A DNA stretch of 64,000 bases from Castellaniella sp. (GTDB lineage: Bacteria; Pseudomonadota; Gammaproteobacteria; Burkholderiales; Burkholderiaceae_B). The stretch spans positions 1-64,000 of the forward strand of contig JAHRWZ010000068.1 in the NCBI GenBank assembly GCA_019104865.1, read 5' to 3'. Under the pieces are notes generated by a model, which saw only the letters and a list, made by a program, of their open reading frames with translations, did not search any database and was not told the origin of the DNA. Within the stretch, counting starts at the first letter, position 1. Every line of letters begins with the position of its first letter. This document shows, piece after piece, positions 7,259 to 15,871 of this stretch. The translations under genes and the position numbers were made by a program.

Positions 7259-7561
7259 ATGGAAATCATGCAACGTGCTGATTTAAGGCGCGCAATAGCG
7301 CTGGTGCTGTTTCTTGTCGCTTTCGGCTTATTATGGGTCACTCACTTTTGGTGGGGTGCGAAGGTAGGGTGCAGCGACAAAATATCTACCGGCCACGCGT
7401 ACCGCGTACCAATAGTGTCGACGGGCGCTGGTCAGTCGTCGCGATGTCCTTGTTCGGATGCCTCCTGCATGCCCCGTTTGGGAATGCGACAACAATTCAG
7501 TTGCATTCTGGACTTGCCTGTGCGCAACACGCCGCTATATTATTCAACGATAGTTGAATAG
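7259..7561 (+). CDS. Possible small membrane protein (doubtful)
   Basis: An open frame of 100 codons whose first 30 residues contain one plausible membrane segment (AIALVLFLVAFGLLWVTHFWW). The rest (rich in Cys, Ser and Arg) has no recognisable family. Its 3' end runs through the arsenic promoter and operator at 7514-7559, which argues against the full frame being real. I list it because nothing else fills 7165-7513. If it is a gene, only the N-terminal part looks protein-like. Confidence 0.22.
   Translation: MEIMQRADLRRAIALVLFLVAFGLLWVTHFWWGAKVGCSDKISTGHAYRVPIVSTGAGQSSRCPCSDASCMPRLGMRQQFSCILDLPVRNTPLYYSTIVE
7514..7559 (+). promoter_or_regulatory. Arsenic-operon promoter with ArsR-type operator
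   Basis: TTGCCT (7514-7519) and TATATT (7536-7541), 16 nt apart, form a good sigma-70 promoter. Directly downstream, ATTCAAC-GATA-GTTGAAT (7542-7559) is a perfect 7-bp inverted repeat of the kind bound by ArsR-family repressors, placed over the expected transcription start. It drives the arsR remnant, the arsI-like remnant and ACR3. Since the local arsR is deleted, repression would need an ArsR made elsewhere. Confidence 0.65.
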
Positions 7562-7681
7562 TTGATTTATCGCGCTGATTTCCCATGCATGAATGACCTT
7601 TTGGGCTACCTGACCGAGCACTGCTGTCAGGGCGGCACCTGCGAGGTCAGCCCCAACGAAACCGTTTGTCAAACCTGCTGA
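7562..7681 (+). pseudogene. arsR: arsR remnant: C-terminal 39 codons only
   Basis: The frame reads LIYRADFPCMNDLLGYLTEH then CCQGGTCEVSPNETVCQTC and stop. A YRADF-x-x-MN-x-LL-x-YLTE-x-CC-x-GG tail is characteristic of the end of ArsR repressors encoded in proteobacterial ars operons. A TAG stop lies immediately before it, and there is no helix-turn-helix region between the operator (ending 7559) and this tail. The 5' two thirds of arsR have therefore been lost by deletion while the promoter was kept. The remnant cannot make a functional repressor. Confidence 0.62.
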
Positions 7682-7695
7682 ACCAGGAAAACCCC

Positions 7696-7794
7696 ATGAA
7701 ACACCTGCATGCCCGTCTGTCTGTTGATGACCTGATGCCATGTCCTGGCCGCGCGAGCCGCACCACATCGGTCATGTGCGAGAGGAAAGCATGA
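7696..7794 (+). pseudogene. Short reading frame with an ArsI/VOC-like start, truncated
   Basis: After AGGAAAACCCC an ATG opens a 32-codon frame beginning MKHLHARLSVDDL. This resembles the first strand of ArsI/CadI-type VOC (glyoxalase-like) proteins, which commonly follow arsR. The similarity stops after 13 residues and the frame ends CERKA at a TGA overlapping the ATG of ACR3 (ATGA). The most economical reading is an internal deletion that joined the start of an arsI-like gene to the end of the gene that originally preceded ACR3. It could now serve only as a leader that couples translation. Confidence 0.42.
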
Positions 7795-8837
7795 GTGTCT
7801 TCGAGCGTTACCTGACCCTATGGGTCTTTCTCTGCATCGTTGCTGGCGTTCTCCTGGGACAGGCGGCCCCTGGCGCTTTCCAGATCATCGGGAATGTGCA
7901 GGTGGCCCAGGTCAACTTGCCGGTGGGACTGCTGATCTGGCTGATGATCATCCCCATGCTGGTCAGGGTGGATTTCGGCGCGCTGAGCCAGGTGCGCCGG
8001 CACTGGCGCGGTATCGGCGTGACGCTGTTCGTGAACTGGGCCGTCAAGCCATTCTCGATGGCCTTCCTGGGGTGGCTATTCATCCGGCAGGTGTTCGCGC
8101 CGTGGCTGCCTGCCGCTCAACTCGATAGTTACATTGCGGGGCTGATCCTGCTGGCAGCGGCACCGTGTACCGCAATGGTGTTCGTCTGGAGCCGGCTCAC
8201 CGGCGGCGACCCGCTCTTCACATTGTCTCAGGTAGCGTTGAACGACACGATCATGGTGTTCGCCTTCGCACCGGTTGTGGGGCTGCTGCTGGGCTTGTCG
8301 TCCATCACCGTGCCCTGGGCGACGCTGCTGACCTCGGTGGTGCTGTACATCGTCATTCCGGTCATCCTGGCTCAACTCTGGCGCCGGGCGCTGCTGCGCC
8401 GTGGCCAGGCTGTTTTCGATGCCACCTTGGCGCGCGTTGGCTCGCTGTCCATTGCCGCATTGTTGTTGACGCTGGTGCTGCTCTTTGCCTTCCAGGGGCA
8501 AGCTATCATCGAGCAGCCCCTGGTGATCGCCATGCTGGCCGTGCCCATCCTGGTCCAGGTGCTGTTCAATTCGGCGCTGGCGTACTGGTTGAACCGGCGC
8601 GTGGGCGAACAGCACAATGTTGCATGCCCCTCGGCCCTGATTGGCGCGAGCAACTTCTTCGAGCTGGCGGTGGCCACCGCCATCAGCCTGTTTGGCTTTC
8701 ATTCGGGCGCGGCACTGGCGACCGTGGTGGGGGTATTGATCGAAGTGCCTGTCATGTTGCTGGTGGTGCGTGTGGTCAACCGCACCCGGGGCTGGTACGC
8801 GTGTCGTGTCCAGACACCCGCCCAGGAACCCACCTGA
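7791..8837 (+). CDS. ACR3-family arsenite efflux transporter
   Basis: A 348-residue membrane protein of the bile/arsenite/riboflavin transporter superfamily, expected to export arsenite (and possibly antimonite) using the proton gradient. About ten hydrophobic segments are visible. The ACR3 signatures are present: NLPVGLLIWLMIIPMLVRVD, FVNWAVKPFSMA and the cysteine-containing LLAAAPCTAMVFVWSRL, whose Cys is the conserved one in ACR3. The ATG at 7791 follows AGAGGAAA at the ideal distance; the in-frame ATG at 7740 has no such site. It is the only intact gene of the local ars operon. Confidence 0.93.
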   Translation: MSVFERYLTLWVFLCIVAGVLLGQAAPGAFQIIGNVQVAQVNLPVGLLIWLMIIPMLVRVDFGALSQVRRHWRGIGVTLFVNWAVKPFSMAFLGWLFIRQVFAPWLPAAQLDSYIAGLILLAAAPCTAMVFVWSRLTGGDPLFTLSQVALNDTIMVFAFAPVVGLLLGLSSITVPWATLLTSVVLYIVIPVILAQLWRRALLRRGQAVFDATLARVGSLSIAALLLTLVLLFAFQGQAIIEQPLVIAMLAVPILVQVLFNSALAYWLNRRVGEQHNVACPSALIGASNFFELAVATAISLFGFHSGAALATVVGVLIEVPVMLLVVRVVNRTRGWYACRVQTPAQEPT

Positions 8838-8888
8838 TGAATAATGGGCAGGCTTCAGTGGCCCGCTACAGTAGTCGGGTCGCCCGTC

Positions 8889-9566
8889 TCAGGGGTTCAC
8901 ACGATCCACGTCGATCGCACTGATGGTCATATTGTCCACTACCGTGGGCATGGGGGTCATGCGGGCAGCCTGCAACATGGCGCGTCCGATCGCCCGGGTC
9001 GTGGTGAACTGTTTCGGGGCTATCCAGCAGCACAGAGCCAGGATCGGGTCACCCAGCCTGTAGACCCATCGGCGGGCGGGATAAGGGGAAATTTCGCCTT
9101 GCACGGGCCGGGCGCCGCCGGGGCGCAGGCAACACAGGGGAATGCCTAGTGCGCGCAGGGCCTCTTCGGCTTCTCCCTTGATCCGGAACGGCATCAGACG
9201 GCTATGGACATCGGCGCCCATGCCCGAGACATACAAAAATCTGCCCTGGGGGTTGGCCGCGGTGTACGCTTTGGCAACCCGGACGGTCATCTGAACGGTC
9301 ACCTCGCGATAGGCTGCCTCGCTCAGGCCCAGGGGTAACGGGCCGGCGCAATACAAGCAGGCGTCCAGCCCCGTCAGATCCAACCGGCTCAGGCCGTCCT
9401 CTGAAAAAACGTCAGCCTGCAGAAGATCGACCCGTGCATCCGCGATCCGGATCGGGTGCCGCACCAGCAGGACGATCCGGTCGATCGATGTATCCTGCAA
9501 GACAGTTTTGAGCACACCCTGTCCGACCAGACCGCTAGCCCCGACAATCAAGATACCTGATCCCAT
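8889..9566 (-). CDS. NAD(P)-binding atypical short-chain dehydrogenase (HTATIP2/YbjT-like)
   Basis: A 225-residue Rossmann-fold protein starting MGSGILIVGASGLVGQGVL, with the GxxGxxG dinucleotide-binding loop. A VLLVRHP segment after strand 2 and the LDACLYCAGPLPLG region belong to the extended/atypical SDR group that includes HTATIP2-like oxidoreductases. A YVSGMGAD segment and KGEAEEALRALG follow where the Tyr/Lys region normally lies, but a clear YxxxK is not visible, so catalysis is uncertain. I use the ATG at 9566 and not 9674 because the fold starts there. The substrate is unknown. It faces ACR3 tail to tail with a 51-nt gap. Confidence 0.78.
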   Translation of the reverse strand: MGSGILIVGASGLVGQGVLKTVLQDTSIDRIVLLVRHPIRIADARVDLLQADVFSEDGLSRLDLTGLDACLYCAGPLPLGLSEAAYREVTVQMTVRVAKAYTAANPQGRFLYVSGMGADVHSRLMPFRIKGEAEEALRALGIPLCCLRPGGARPVQGEISPYPARRWVYRLGDPILALCCWIAPKQFTTTRAIGRAMLQAARMTPMPTVVDNMTISAIDVDRVNP

Positions 9567-9705
9567 CGCGCCACCTACGCTCTGTCGATACCCGTTCCGA
9601 CAGCTTAGAGCAATCCGCGGCAGCGGAGAAGCTCCTCCAGGTGCGGTGGATCCGTGATGGGCGCTCCCAACCACATCAGTACCTGATGGTTGTCGGTTGA
9701 GAAAT

Positions 9706-10596
9706 TTATCCCAGCTTCAAGCCTGTTAGCCAGGCGGTAAAAATTCGCACCATGCGTGTGTCGGCCTTGTCCTTTTTGATGCAAAGGAAATAGCCCTGTT
9801 TGGCCAGTTGGCCCGAGTGCAACGGAGATATCAATTCGCCGCTCGTTAGCGCGGCGGCGGTCAGGCATTTGGGGACTAGACCGACTCCGTATCCCAGACG
9901 GGCCGCCTCGATAATCAGTGAGTACTGATCGAATCGTGGGCCCAGATGTGCTGTGGCAAAGGGTAGCTTCTGGTCCTGAAACCAATGAACCCAGGCCAAC
10001 GGAACCTTGGCATGCTGCAGCAGGGTCGCTTCGGTGTAGCGGTTGATATCTGATAGCTTGTGCTCCTCGGCATAAGCAGGGGTACACAGCGGACAGGTTT
10101 CCTTGCCGGTCAGATAGACCGAGAGTGTGCCGGGCCATTCGCCCTCGCCGAACTGGATTGCCATGTCCAGCTCATCATTTTCCATGAAATTGTGGCTGTG
10201 TTCGTATGGGACGAAATTGACCACTGTCGAGGGATGCTGGCGGTAGAAGTCCGCCAGCCGGGGCAGCAGGAAGTGAGACGCCAGCGTCGGCGGCACGGAA
10301 ATATTGATGGTTTCCTGCTGCTGGCTGTGCAGGGTGAAGCGCTGGGTGGCGTCGATCAATGTATGCAGCCCGCTGCGGACATGCTTCAGGTATTGCTGGC
10401 CTTCCTCGGTCAGCGTGATGGCGTTGTTTTGCCGGATGAACAGCGCCACACCCAGATAGGCTTCCAGATTGGCCACATGGCGGCTGACGGCGCCTTGCGT
10501 TACGAACAGCTCGATGGCAGCCTTTGTGAAGCTCAGATGCCTGGCGGTGGCATCGAACGCCTGCAGTTCCGAGATGGAAGGGCAGATTTTTTTCAT
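9706..10596 (-). CDS. LysR-family transcriptional regulator (GcvA/AmpR-like)
   Basis: A 296-residue LysR regulator. The N-terminal winged HTH is SISELQAFDATARHLSFTKA, then AAIELFVTQGAVSRHVANLE, close in style to the GcvA/AmpR subgroup (QGAVSRH). The C-terminal part is the periplasmic-binding-like effector domain. The start at 10596 (MKKICPSIS) fits the family; the longer frame to 10710 adds an unrelated N-terminus. It is transcribed away from the amidohydrolase/liv operon and is the obvious candidate to control it in response to the imported substrate. Confidence 0.9.
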   Translation of the reverse strand: MKKICPSISELQAFDATARHLSFTKAAIELFVTQGAVSRHVANLEAYLGVALFIRQNNAITLTEEGQQYLKHVRSGLHTLIDATQRFTLHSQQQETINISVPPTLASHFLLPRLADFYRQHPSTVVNFVPYEHSHNFMENDELDMAIQFGEGEWPGTLSVYLTGKETCPLCTPAYAEEHKLSDINRYTEATLLQHAKVPLAWVHWFQDQKLPFATAHLGPRFDQYSLIIEAARLGYGVGLVPKCLTAAALTSGELISPLHSGQLAKQGYFLCIKKDKADTRMVRIFTAWLTGLKLG

Positions 10597-10628
10597 ATGT
10601 CCTTCTTGGGTGATTGGACGGCGCCCCT

Positions 10629-10645
10629 CATGAGTAAAGCTCATG
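10629..10645. promoter_or_regulatory. Dyad CATGAG-N5-CTCATG between lysR and the amidohydrolase operon
   Basis: Six-base arms with a 5-nt spacer, giving a 17-bp dyad, lie 33 nt upstream of the lysR start in the divergent region (10597-10760). The size suits a LysR-type recognition site. A second, widely spaced pair (TTTCCTAT at 10684, ATAGGAAA at 10745) flanks the rest of the region up to the amidohydrolase start. Confidence 0.35.
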
Positions 10646-10760
10646 GGTCGCCCAGAAATTTTGGTTTGCCGAGCTTCCGCAGGTTTCCTATCCTGGATAC
10701 GAGCGGCCAAAAGCCCGGGTTCAGGCCCGTCTCCAGATTCGAGTATAGGAAATATCCCAG

Positions 10761-12026
10761 ATGACTGATGCGCGACAGATCGTATTCAAAAATTGCACGG
10801 TGCTCGACGTGGACCAGGGGGTTCTTGTCAGGGACCAAATGGTTGCGGTGTCGGGGAACCGGATCGACATCGTGCAGGATCAGGCCGCAGCCAGCCCACA
10901 GCAACTGGCGGGCGCCTACGATGCTGCCGGGCTGACGGTGATGCCCGGCATGATCGATTGTCATGTCCATGTGGTCGCTTCGGACATGAACCTCGCGCGC
11001 AATGCGATCTTGCCGAACATGCTGGCGTGCCTTCGCTCCATCCCCATTTTGCAGGGGATGATCAATCGCGGCTTCACCACGGTGCGGGATGCCGGCGGCG
11101 CCGATTGGTCGCTGGCCGAGGCGACAGAAACGGGGCTGGTGACTGGTCCGAGGATTTTTCCGTCCGGGCGTGCTCTGTCACAGACGGGCGGACACGGGGA
11201 TTTTCGGGCGCGCAGCGACATCCTTGAACCCTGTGGCTGTTCGACTCGCTTGGGCAATATTGCCCGCGTTGTCGACGGCGTGGATAATGTGCGCCTCGCG
11301 GTGCGGGAGGAAATCCTCAAGGGGGCCACGCAGATCAAGATCATGGCTTCGGGGGGGGTGGCATCGCCGAACGATCCAATTCATTATCTGGGCTTTTCCG
11401 AGGACGAGATCCGCGCCATCGTGGCCGAGGCTGACGCTGCCGGCACTTACGTCATGGCGCATGCTTATACGCCGCGGGCGATCCAGCGTGCCATCCGTTG
11501 CGGGGTACGCACCATCGAGCACGGCAACCTGCTGGATGAGGAGACGGCACAGCTCATGGTGGCGCATGGCGCCTTTCTAGTGCCGACCTCCGTCACCTAC
11601 GAGGCGCTGGCCAATGACGGGCCCCGGTACGGCTTCCCAGCGGAGTTGATGCACAAGATCGATCGTGTCCGGTCGGCGGGCCGTCAGGCGCTGAGAATTG
11701 CCCACGAAGCGGGGGTCCCCATGGGCTTCGGTTCCGACTTGCTGGGTGAAACCCACAATCAGCAGGCGAATGAACTGCTGATTCGCGCGGAGGTGCTGGG
11801 CAATCTGGAAGCCTTGCGTGCGGCGACGACCGTCGCCGCACGCGTGTTGAATCAACCGGACGCGCTGGGGGCCGTCCGGGCCGGCACATACGCCGATCTG
11901 CTGTTCGTCGCCGGCAATCCCCTGGAGGACATCCGTGTCCTGCTGGATCAGGGGACGGGGCCGAAGGCAATCATGAAGAACGGACAATGGGTCAAGGAAG
12001 GCCTGCCTGAGCCGGCCCTGGCCTGA
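10761..12026 (+). CDS. Metal-dependent amidohydrolase (Xaa-Pro dipeptidase / imidazolonepropionase-like)
   Basis: A 421-residue cytosolic amidohydrolase with a composite beta domain and TIM barrel. Metal ligands are visible as H68-x-H70 in GMIDCHVHV, the Lys in QIKIMASGG (likely carboxylated), His in MAHAY, His in TIEHGNL, and the Asp in GFGSDLLGETH. This set is typical of the binuclear Xaa-Pro dipeptidase/molinate hydrolase-like group. It heads a liv-type ABC transporter operon (76 nt before the binding-protein gene) and lies divergent from a LysR gene. It probably hydrolyses an amide or cyclic amide brought in by that transporter, but the substrate is unknown. Confidence 0.88.
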   Translation: MTDARQIVFKNCTVLDVDQGVLVRDQMVAVSGNRIDIVQDQAAASPQQLAGAYDAAGLTVMPGMIDCHVHVVASDMNLARNAILPNMLACLRSIPILQGMINRGFTTVRDAGGADWSLAEATETGLVTGPRIFPSGRALSQTGGHGDFRARSDILEPCGCSTRLGNIARVVDGVDNVRLAVREEILKGATQIKIMASGGVASPNDPIHYLGFSEDEIRAIVAEADAAGTYVMAHAYTPRAIQRAIRCGVRTIEHGNLLDEETAQLMVAHGAFLVPTSVTYEALANDGPRYGFPAELMHKIDRVRSAGRQALRIAHEAGVPMGFGSDLLGETHNQQANELLIRAEVLGNLEALRAATTVAARVLNQPDALGAVRAGTYADLLFVAGNPLEDIRVLLDQGTGPKAIMKNGQWVKEGLPEPALA

Positions 12027-12102
12027 CGCAACAGGCGCAAGCGTTTCATCACAATGCCGGGCCGCATCGGCGCCACCGGCAAAAAATCAAGGAGACACAA
12101 AC

Positions 12103-13329
12103 ATGAAGATCGACCGCCGTTCCCTATTGAAGTTTGGTGCGGCTTCCGCCGCTGGCCTGGCACTGCCTTTCAATGTGTTTGCGCAGAACGATGCCGAATT
12201 GGTGATCGGCGGGCTGGTTCCGATCACGGGTGCCGGTGCGCCTTACGGTTCCGGCATGCTGAAGGCGATGGAGATCGCCGTCCAGGAAGTCAATGACGCG
12301 GGCGGCATGGCCGGCCGGAAGCTCAAGTTGATTTCCGAGGATGGCCAGACCCAGCCTCAGGCTGCGGTACTGGCTGCCAAGAAGCTGATTGAAATCAATA
12401 AGGTTCAGGCGATTCTAGGTACCTGGGCGTCGGGGGTCAGCTTGGCGGTGGTGCCGTTGACGGATGCCGCCAATCTGATTGAGATGAACGTATCCGGGGC
12501 GCCGGCACTGTCGACGCTGGATAAGAAAGACCTGGTCTGGCGGTTCCAGGCCACCAATGATCGATTTGGCCGGGCATTTGCCAAGATTGCCGAGAAACGC
12601 GGCTACAAGCGTCCCGCGACCATGGCGTTCAACAACGCCTCGGGACGTGGCAATACGGACGGCTTCATCCATGCCTGGGAAGCAGCCGGACATGGCAAGG
12701 TTGTGGCCAATGTCGTGTATGAACCTAACCGGCCCAGCTATCGTTCGGAGTTGCAGACTGTTCTGACCAAGGATCCAGATGTCATTGTGATGGGATCCTA
12801 TCTGCCTGACACGACCATCATCCTTCGTGAGTGGTTTCAGTCGGGGCATGAAAACGCCTGGATCATTCCCGCATGGGCTGCCAATCCGGATTTGGTCAAG
12901 GCCTTGGGCAACGAAGCCACCAATGGGGTCATCGCGGTGGATACCGTGTCCAACGTCGATGCCGACAGCTACAAGGACCTGAGTACCCGGTACAAGAAGG
13001 CCACAGGCGTGGAACTGTCCGACAACGTGTATGCCGCCATGGCCTACGATATGGTGGTCAGCCTGGCCTTGGCGGCCAACAAGGCCGGCAAGGGCGCGTC
13101 TTCCATGGAAATCAGCCGCCAGCTTCGCGAAGTTTCGAATCCCCCTGGTGAAAAGGTATATTCCTTCGCTCAGGGGAAAAAGGCGATGGAGGCCGGCCGG
13201 AAGATCGATTACGAGGGGGCCTCGAGTCGCCTGAACTTCGATGAGTACGGGGATTCGAATCCGGATTTTGGCGTGTACGTCATCAAGGACGGCAAGTTCG
13301 ACCGCGTCGACACGATTTCTCTGGATTGA
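12103..13329 (+). CDS. Branched-chain amino acid/amide-type ABC transporter substrate-binding protein
   Basis: A 408-residue periplasmic binding protein of the LivK/type I fold. The N-terminus DRRSLLKFGAASAAGLALPF is a twin-arginine-style signal peptide. The mature part starts near AQNDAELVIGGLVPITGAGA and shows the usual EIAVQEVNDAGGMAGRKL and VQAILGTWASGVSLAVVPL segments. The divergent character and the amidohydrolase neighbour suggest an amide or modified amino acid ligand and not leucine itself. SD sequence AGGAGACAA precedes the ATG. Confidence 0.9.
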   Translation: MKIDRRSLLKFGAASAAGLALPFNVFAQNDAELVIGGLVPITGAGAPYGSGMLKAMEIAVQEVNDAGGMAGRKLKLISEDGQTQPQAAVLAAKKLIEINKVQAILGTWASGVSLAVVPLTDAANLIEMNVSGAPALSTLDKKDLVWRFQATNDRFGRAFAKIAEKRGYKRPATMAFNNASGRGNTDGFIHAWEAAGHGKVVANVVYEPNRPSYRSELQTVLTKDPDVIVMGSYLPDTTIILREWFQSGHENAWIIPAWAANPDLVKALGNEATNGVIAVDTVSNVDADSYKDLSTRYKKATGVELSDNVYAAMAYDMVVSLALAANKAGKGASSMEISRQLREVSNPPGEKVYSFAQGKKAMEAGRKIDYEGASSRLNFDEYGDSNPDFGVYVIKDGKFDRVDTISLD

Positions 13330-13354
13330 GATCGTCGAGGTAGGGCGGTATCGC

Positions 13355-14230
13355 ATGAACATAGTCTTTTTTACCAATCTGGTGCTCAATGGCCTGATCG
13401 AGGGCATGGTGATTGCCTTGCCCGCTCTGGCCCTGACTCTGGTGATGGGGATTTCCAAATTCCCAAACGTGGCCGTCGGCGACACCATGACGGTAGGTGC
13501 CTATGCGGCGTTTGGCCTGCAGGCGGCGGGGGTTTCGGTATTCGCCTTCGCCGTCCTGGGGGCCGCGGTCGCCTGCATGGTGCTGAGCCTGGCGACGTAT
13601 CAGTGGGTCTTCCGGAAGTTGTCGCGGGCACCCATGGTGGTGAATCTTCTGGCTTCGGTGGGGCTGGCGTTCATGATGCGCAGCGTTCTGCTGATGTGGG
13701 TGGACAGCCAGCCCAAGACGTACTCGTTTCCGCTGGTGCGGGCCTGGAACTTTCATGGCGTGCGGCTGCTGCCTTCGGACCTCTGGGTCATGGTGACGGC
13801 GGCAGCGGCCCTGCTGGTGGTCTTCGCCCTGTTTCGCTTCACCAATGTCGGCCGCCGGCTGCGGGCAATTGCAGATAATCCTGAACTGGCACGTGCCAGC
13901 GCCATTCGTCCCAAATACCTGACCTGGTTCCTGTGGTGCCTGTTCGGTGTTCTGTCCGCTTTGGGTGGTGTACTGCTGGCGGCCAAGAGCGTCTTGCTGC
14001 CGGAGTTCGGCTGGGAGTTCGTCATCCCGGCTTTCGCCGCCGTCATCCTGGGCGGCATCGGAAGTCCCGTAGGCGCTGTGGCGGGGGCCGTTCTGCTGGG
14101 GGTCGCCCAGGAAATTTCGGTGGCGTTCGTCGGTCCCAGCTACAAGATCACGGTCGCGTTCCTGCTGATGATCGCGGTGCTCATCATTCGACCGGCCGGA
14201 CTGTTGGGTCTGCTGGAAAAAGCGCGCTGA
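13355..14230 (+). CDS. LivH-type ABC transporter permease
   Basis: A 291-residue inner-membrane permease. It has about eight hydrophobic segments and the LivH-like LALTLVMGISKFPNVAVGD start, followed by RLRAIADNPELARASAI. The EAA-like loop and the FAAVILGGIGSPVGAVAGAV signature near the C-terminus are diagnostic of HAAT-family permeases. I take the ATG at 13355 (MNIVFFTNLVLNGLIEG), 25 nt after the binding-protein stop. Confidence 0.92.
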   Translation: MNIVFFTNLVLNGLIEGMVIALPALALTLVMGISKFPNVAVGDTMTVGAYAAFGLQAAGVSVFAFAVLGAAVACMVLSLATYQWVFRKLSRAPMVVNLLASVGLAFMMRSVLLMWVDSQPKTYSFPLVRAWNFHGVRLLPSDLWVMVTAAAALLVVFALFRFTNVGRRLRAIADNPELARASAIRPKYLTWFLWCLFGVLSALGGVLLAAKSVLLPEFGWEFVIPAFAAVILGGIGSPVGAVAGAVLLGVAQEISVAFVGPSYKITVAFLLMIAVLIIRPAGLLGLLEKAR

Positions 14231-14240
14231 AGGAAGCATC

Positions 14241-15116
14241 ATGAGTGCCTATTTAATCGCCATCTGCATCATCGGGCTGATATATGCCCTGTTGGCCATC
14301 GGGCTGAACATCGAATACGGCGAGACTGGCCTGATCAATTTCGGTCACGTCGCGTACTTCGCAATTGGCGCCTATGCGTCGGCTCTGCTGTCGATGAATG
14401 GCCTTGCCGTTCCGCTGGCCATTGTGCTTGCCGGTTTGTTGGCCGCTGTCGCCGCGCTTCCCATCGGCTTTGCCGCCCTCCGGTTGAAGGACGACTACTT
14501 TGCCATTGTGACGCTGGGATTCGCGGAGGCTGTCCGCATCGCCATCCAGCAGGAAGAATGGCTCACTCATGGCGTGCAGGGCATTGCGGCGATTCCGGGC
14601 CTCACGTCCGGGGCATCCGGCAATGGCGTGTTTCTGGCGATCCTCCTGCTGGTCGTCCTGTGCGCGATGGGCAGTGTCTATCTGATCCAGCACAGCGCCT
14701 TCGGGCGGGTGCTGCGGGCGATCCGGGACAATGAAATCGCCGTGGTGGCCCTGGGCAAGCGGACGGCCGGTTTCAAGGTCAAGGTCCTGATGTTCGGCTC
14801 GTTTTTTGCGGGTCTGGCCGGGGCGTTCTATGGCCATTTCATCAGTTTCATTTCGCCGGAGCAGTTTGTCGCGCTTGTCACGTTCTACGTCTGGATGTCG
14901 ATCATCCTGGGTGGTGTCGGCACTATGCGGGGTGCGTTGGTCGGCAGCCTGGCTCTGGTGCTGCTGCTGGAAGGCTCCCGATTCATTGGTGACTTCCTGC
15001 CCGGGGTTTCCGATCTGCAGGTGGCCCATCTCCGGCTCGGCATAATCGGCTTCATCCTGGTGCTGTTCAGCCTGTACCGCCCGCATGGTCTGTTTGGCAA
15101 GGGAGACGGCGCATGA
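14241..15116 (+). CDS. LivM-type ABC transporter permease
   Basis: The second permease of the transporter, 291 residues. It starts MSAYLIAICIIGLIYALLAI and carries the LivM-type NIEYGETGLINFGHVAYFAIGAY motif. The RVLRAIRDNEIAVVALGKR loop contacts the ATPase, and IILGGVGTMRGALVGSL lies near the end. It lies 10 nt behind livH, and its stop overlaps the livG start. Confidence 0.93.
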   Translation: MSAYLIAICIIGLIYALLAIGLNIEYGETGLINFGHVAYFAIGAYASALLSMNGLAVPLAIVLAGLLAAVAALPIGFAALRLKDDYFAIVTLGFAEAVRIAIQQEEWLTHGVQGIAAIPGLTSGASGNGVFLAILLLVVLCAMGSVYLIQHSAFGRVLRAIRDNEIAVVALGKRTAGFKVKVLMFGSFFAGLAGAFYGHFISFISPEQFVALVTFYVWMSIILGGVGTMRGALVGSLALVLLLEGSRFIGDFLPGVSDLQVAHLRLGIIGFILVLFSLYRPHGLFGKGDGA

Positions 15117-15871
15117 TGCTGGATGTCCGTGACGTCACGGTCAGCTACGGTCCTTTCCTCGCTGTGGATCGGGCTGGTCTGCAGGTCGATGCCGGCGAGA
15201 TCGTCGGCCTGGCAGGAACCAATGGTGCGGGAAAGTCGACGTTATTTGCTGCCATCGCGGGGCAGATCGCTGCGGATGGCGGGACGATGGTATTCGATGG
15301 CCAGAACATCGCGAACCATCCTGCGTATCAGCGGGCGCGGTTGGGCTTGTGCCGGACGTTTCAGGTGCCGCGTGAATTCGGTCGGCTCAGCGTGCTGGAA
15401 AATCTGCTGGTGGCTGCCCCTTGCGACCGGATGGAAACCATGCTGTCCGCGTGGTTCGCCCGTGGCGCGATGGGCCGGCAGACGGCGCGCCTGACGGAGC
15501 AGGCCGACGAAATCCTCGATATGCTGGGTGTTTTGAAGCTTCGGGATCAGCCGGCGGCAGGTCTGTCGGGCGGACAGAAAAAACTTCTGGAATTGGCTCG
15601 TGTCCTGATGCACCGTCCCCGCTTGATCCTGCTGGATGAGCCTTTTGCCGGGGTGAACCCGGTGCGTATCGGTGAGGTCATGGATATTTTCCGTCGCCTG
15701 AAGGAAAACGGGATCGCCCTGCTGATCGTCGAGCATCATCTGCAGGCACTGAAGGCCTTGTCATCGCGCCTGTATGTGATGGATCAGGGCAAGGTCATCG
15801 CCCATGGAGACCCGGTCGAGGTTCTGGGCTCCAAGACCGTGCAGGATGCCTACATGGGGGGCGTGTTATGA
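15113..15871 (+). CDS. LivG-type ABC transporter ATP-binding protein
   Basis: A 252-residue ATPase subunit. The Walker A is GTNGAGKS (the family usually has GPNGAGKT), the signature is LSGGQKKLLELAR, and the Walker B is LILLDEPFAG followed by the switch His in LIVEHH. A C-terminal KVIAHGDPVEVL tail is typical of LivG. The start overlaps the livM stop by 4 nt, indicating coupled translation. Confidence 0.93.
   Translation: MMLDVRDVTVSYGPFLAVDRAGLQVDAGEIVGLAGTNGAGKSTLFAAIAGQIAADGGTMVFDGQNIANHPAYQRARLGLCRTFQVPREFGRLSVLENLLVAAPCDRMETMLSAWFARGAMGRQTARLTEQADEILDMLGVLKLRDQPAAGLSGGQKKLLELARVLMHRPRLILLDEPFAGVNPVRIGEVMDIFRRLKENGIALLIVEHHLQALKALSSRLYVMDQGKVIAHGDPVEVLGSKTVQDAYMGGVL

Noticed and set aside
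7544-7768. 74-codon minus-strand frame across the arsenic promoter and remnants
   Set aside because: It covers the operator and the arsR tail and has no ribosome site; the plus-strand ars reading explains the region better.
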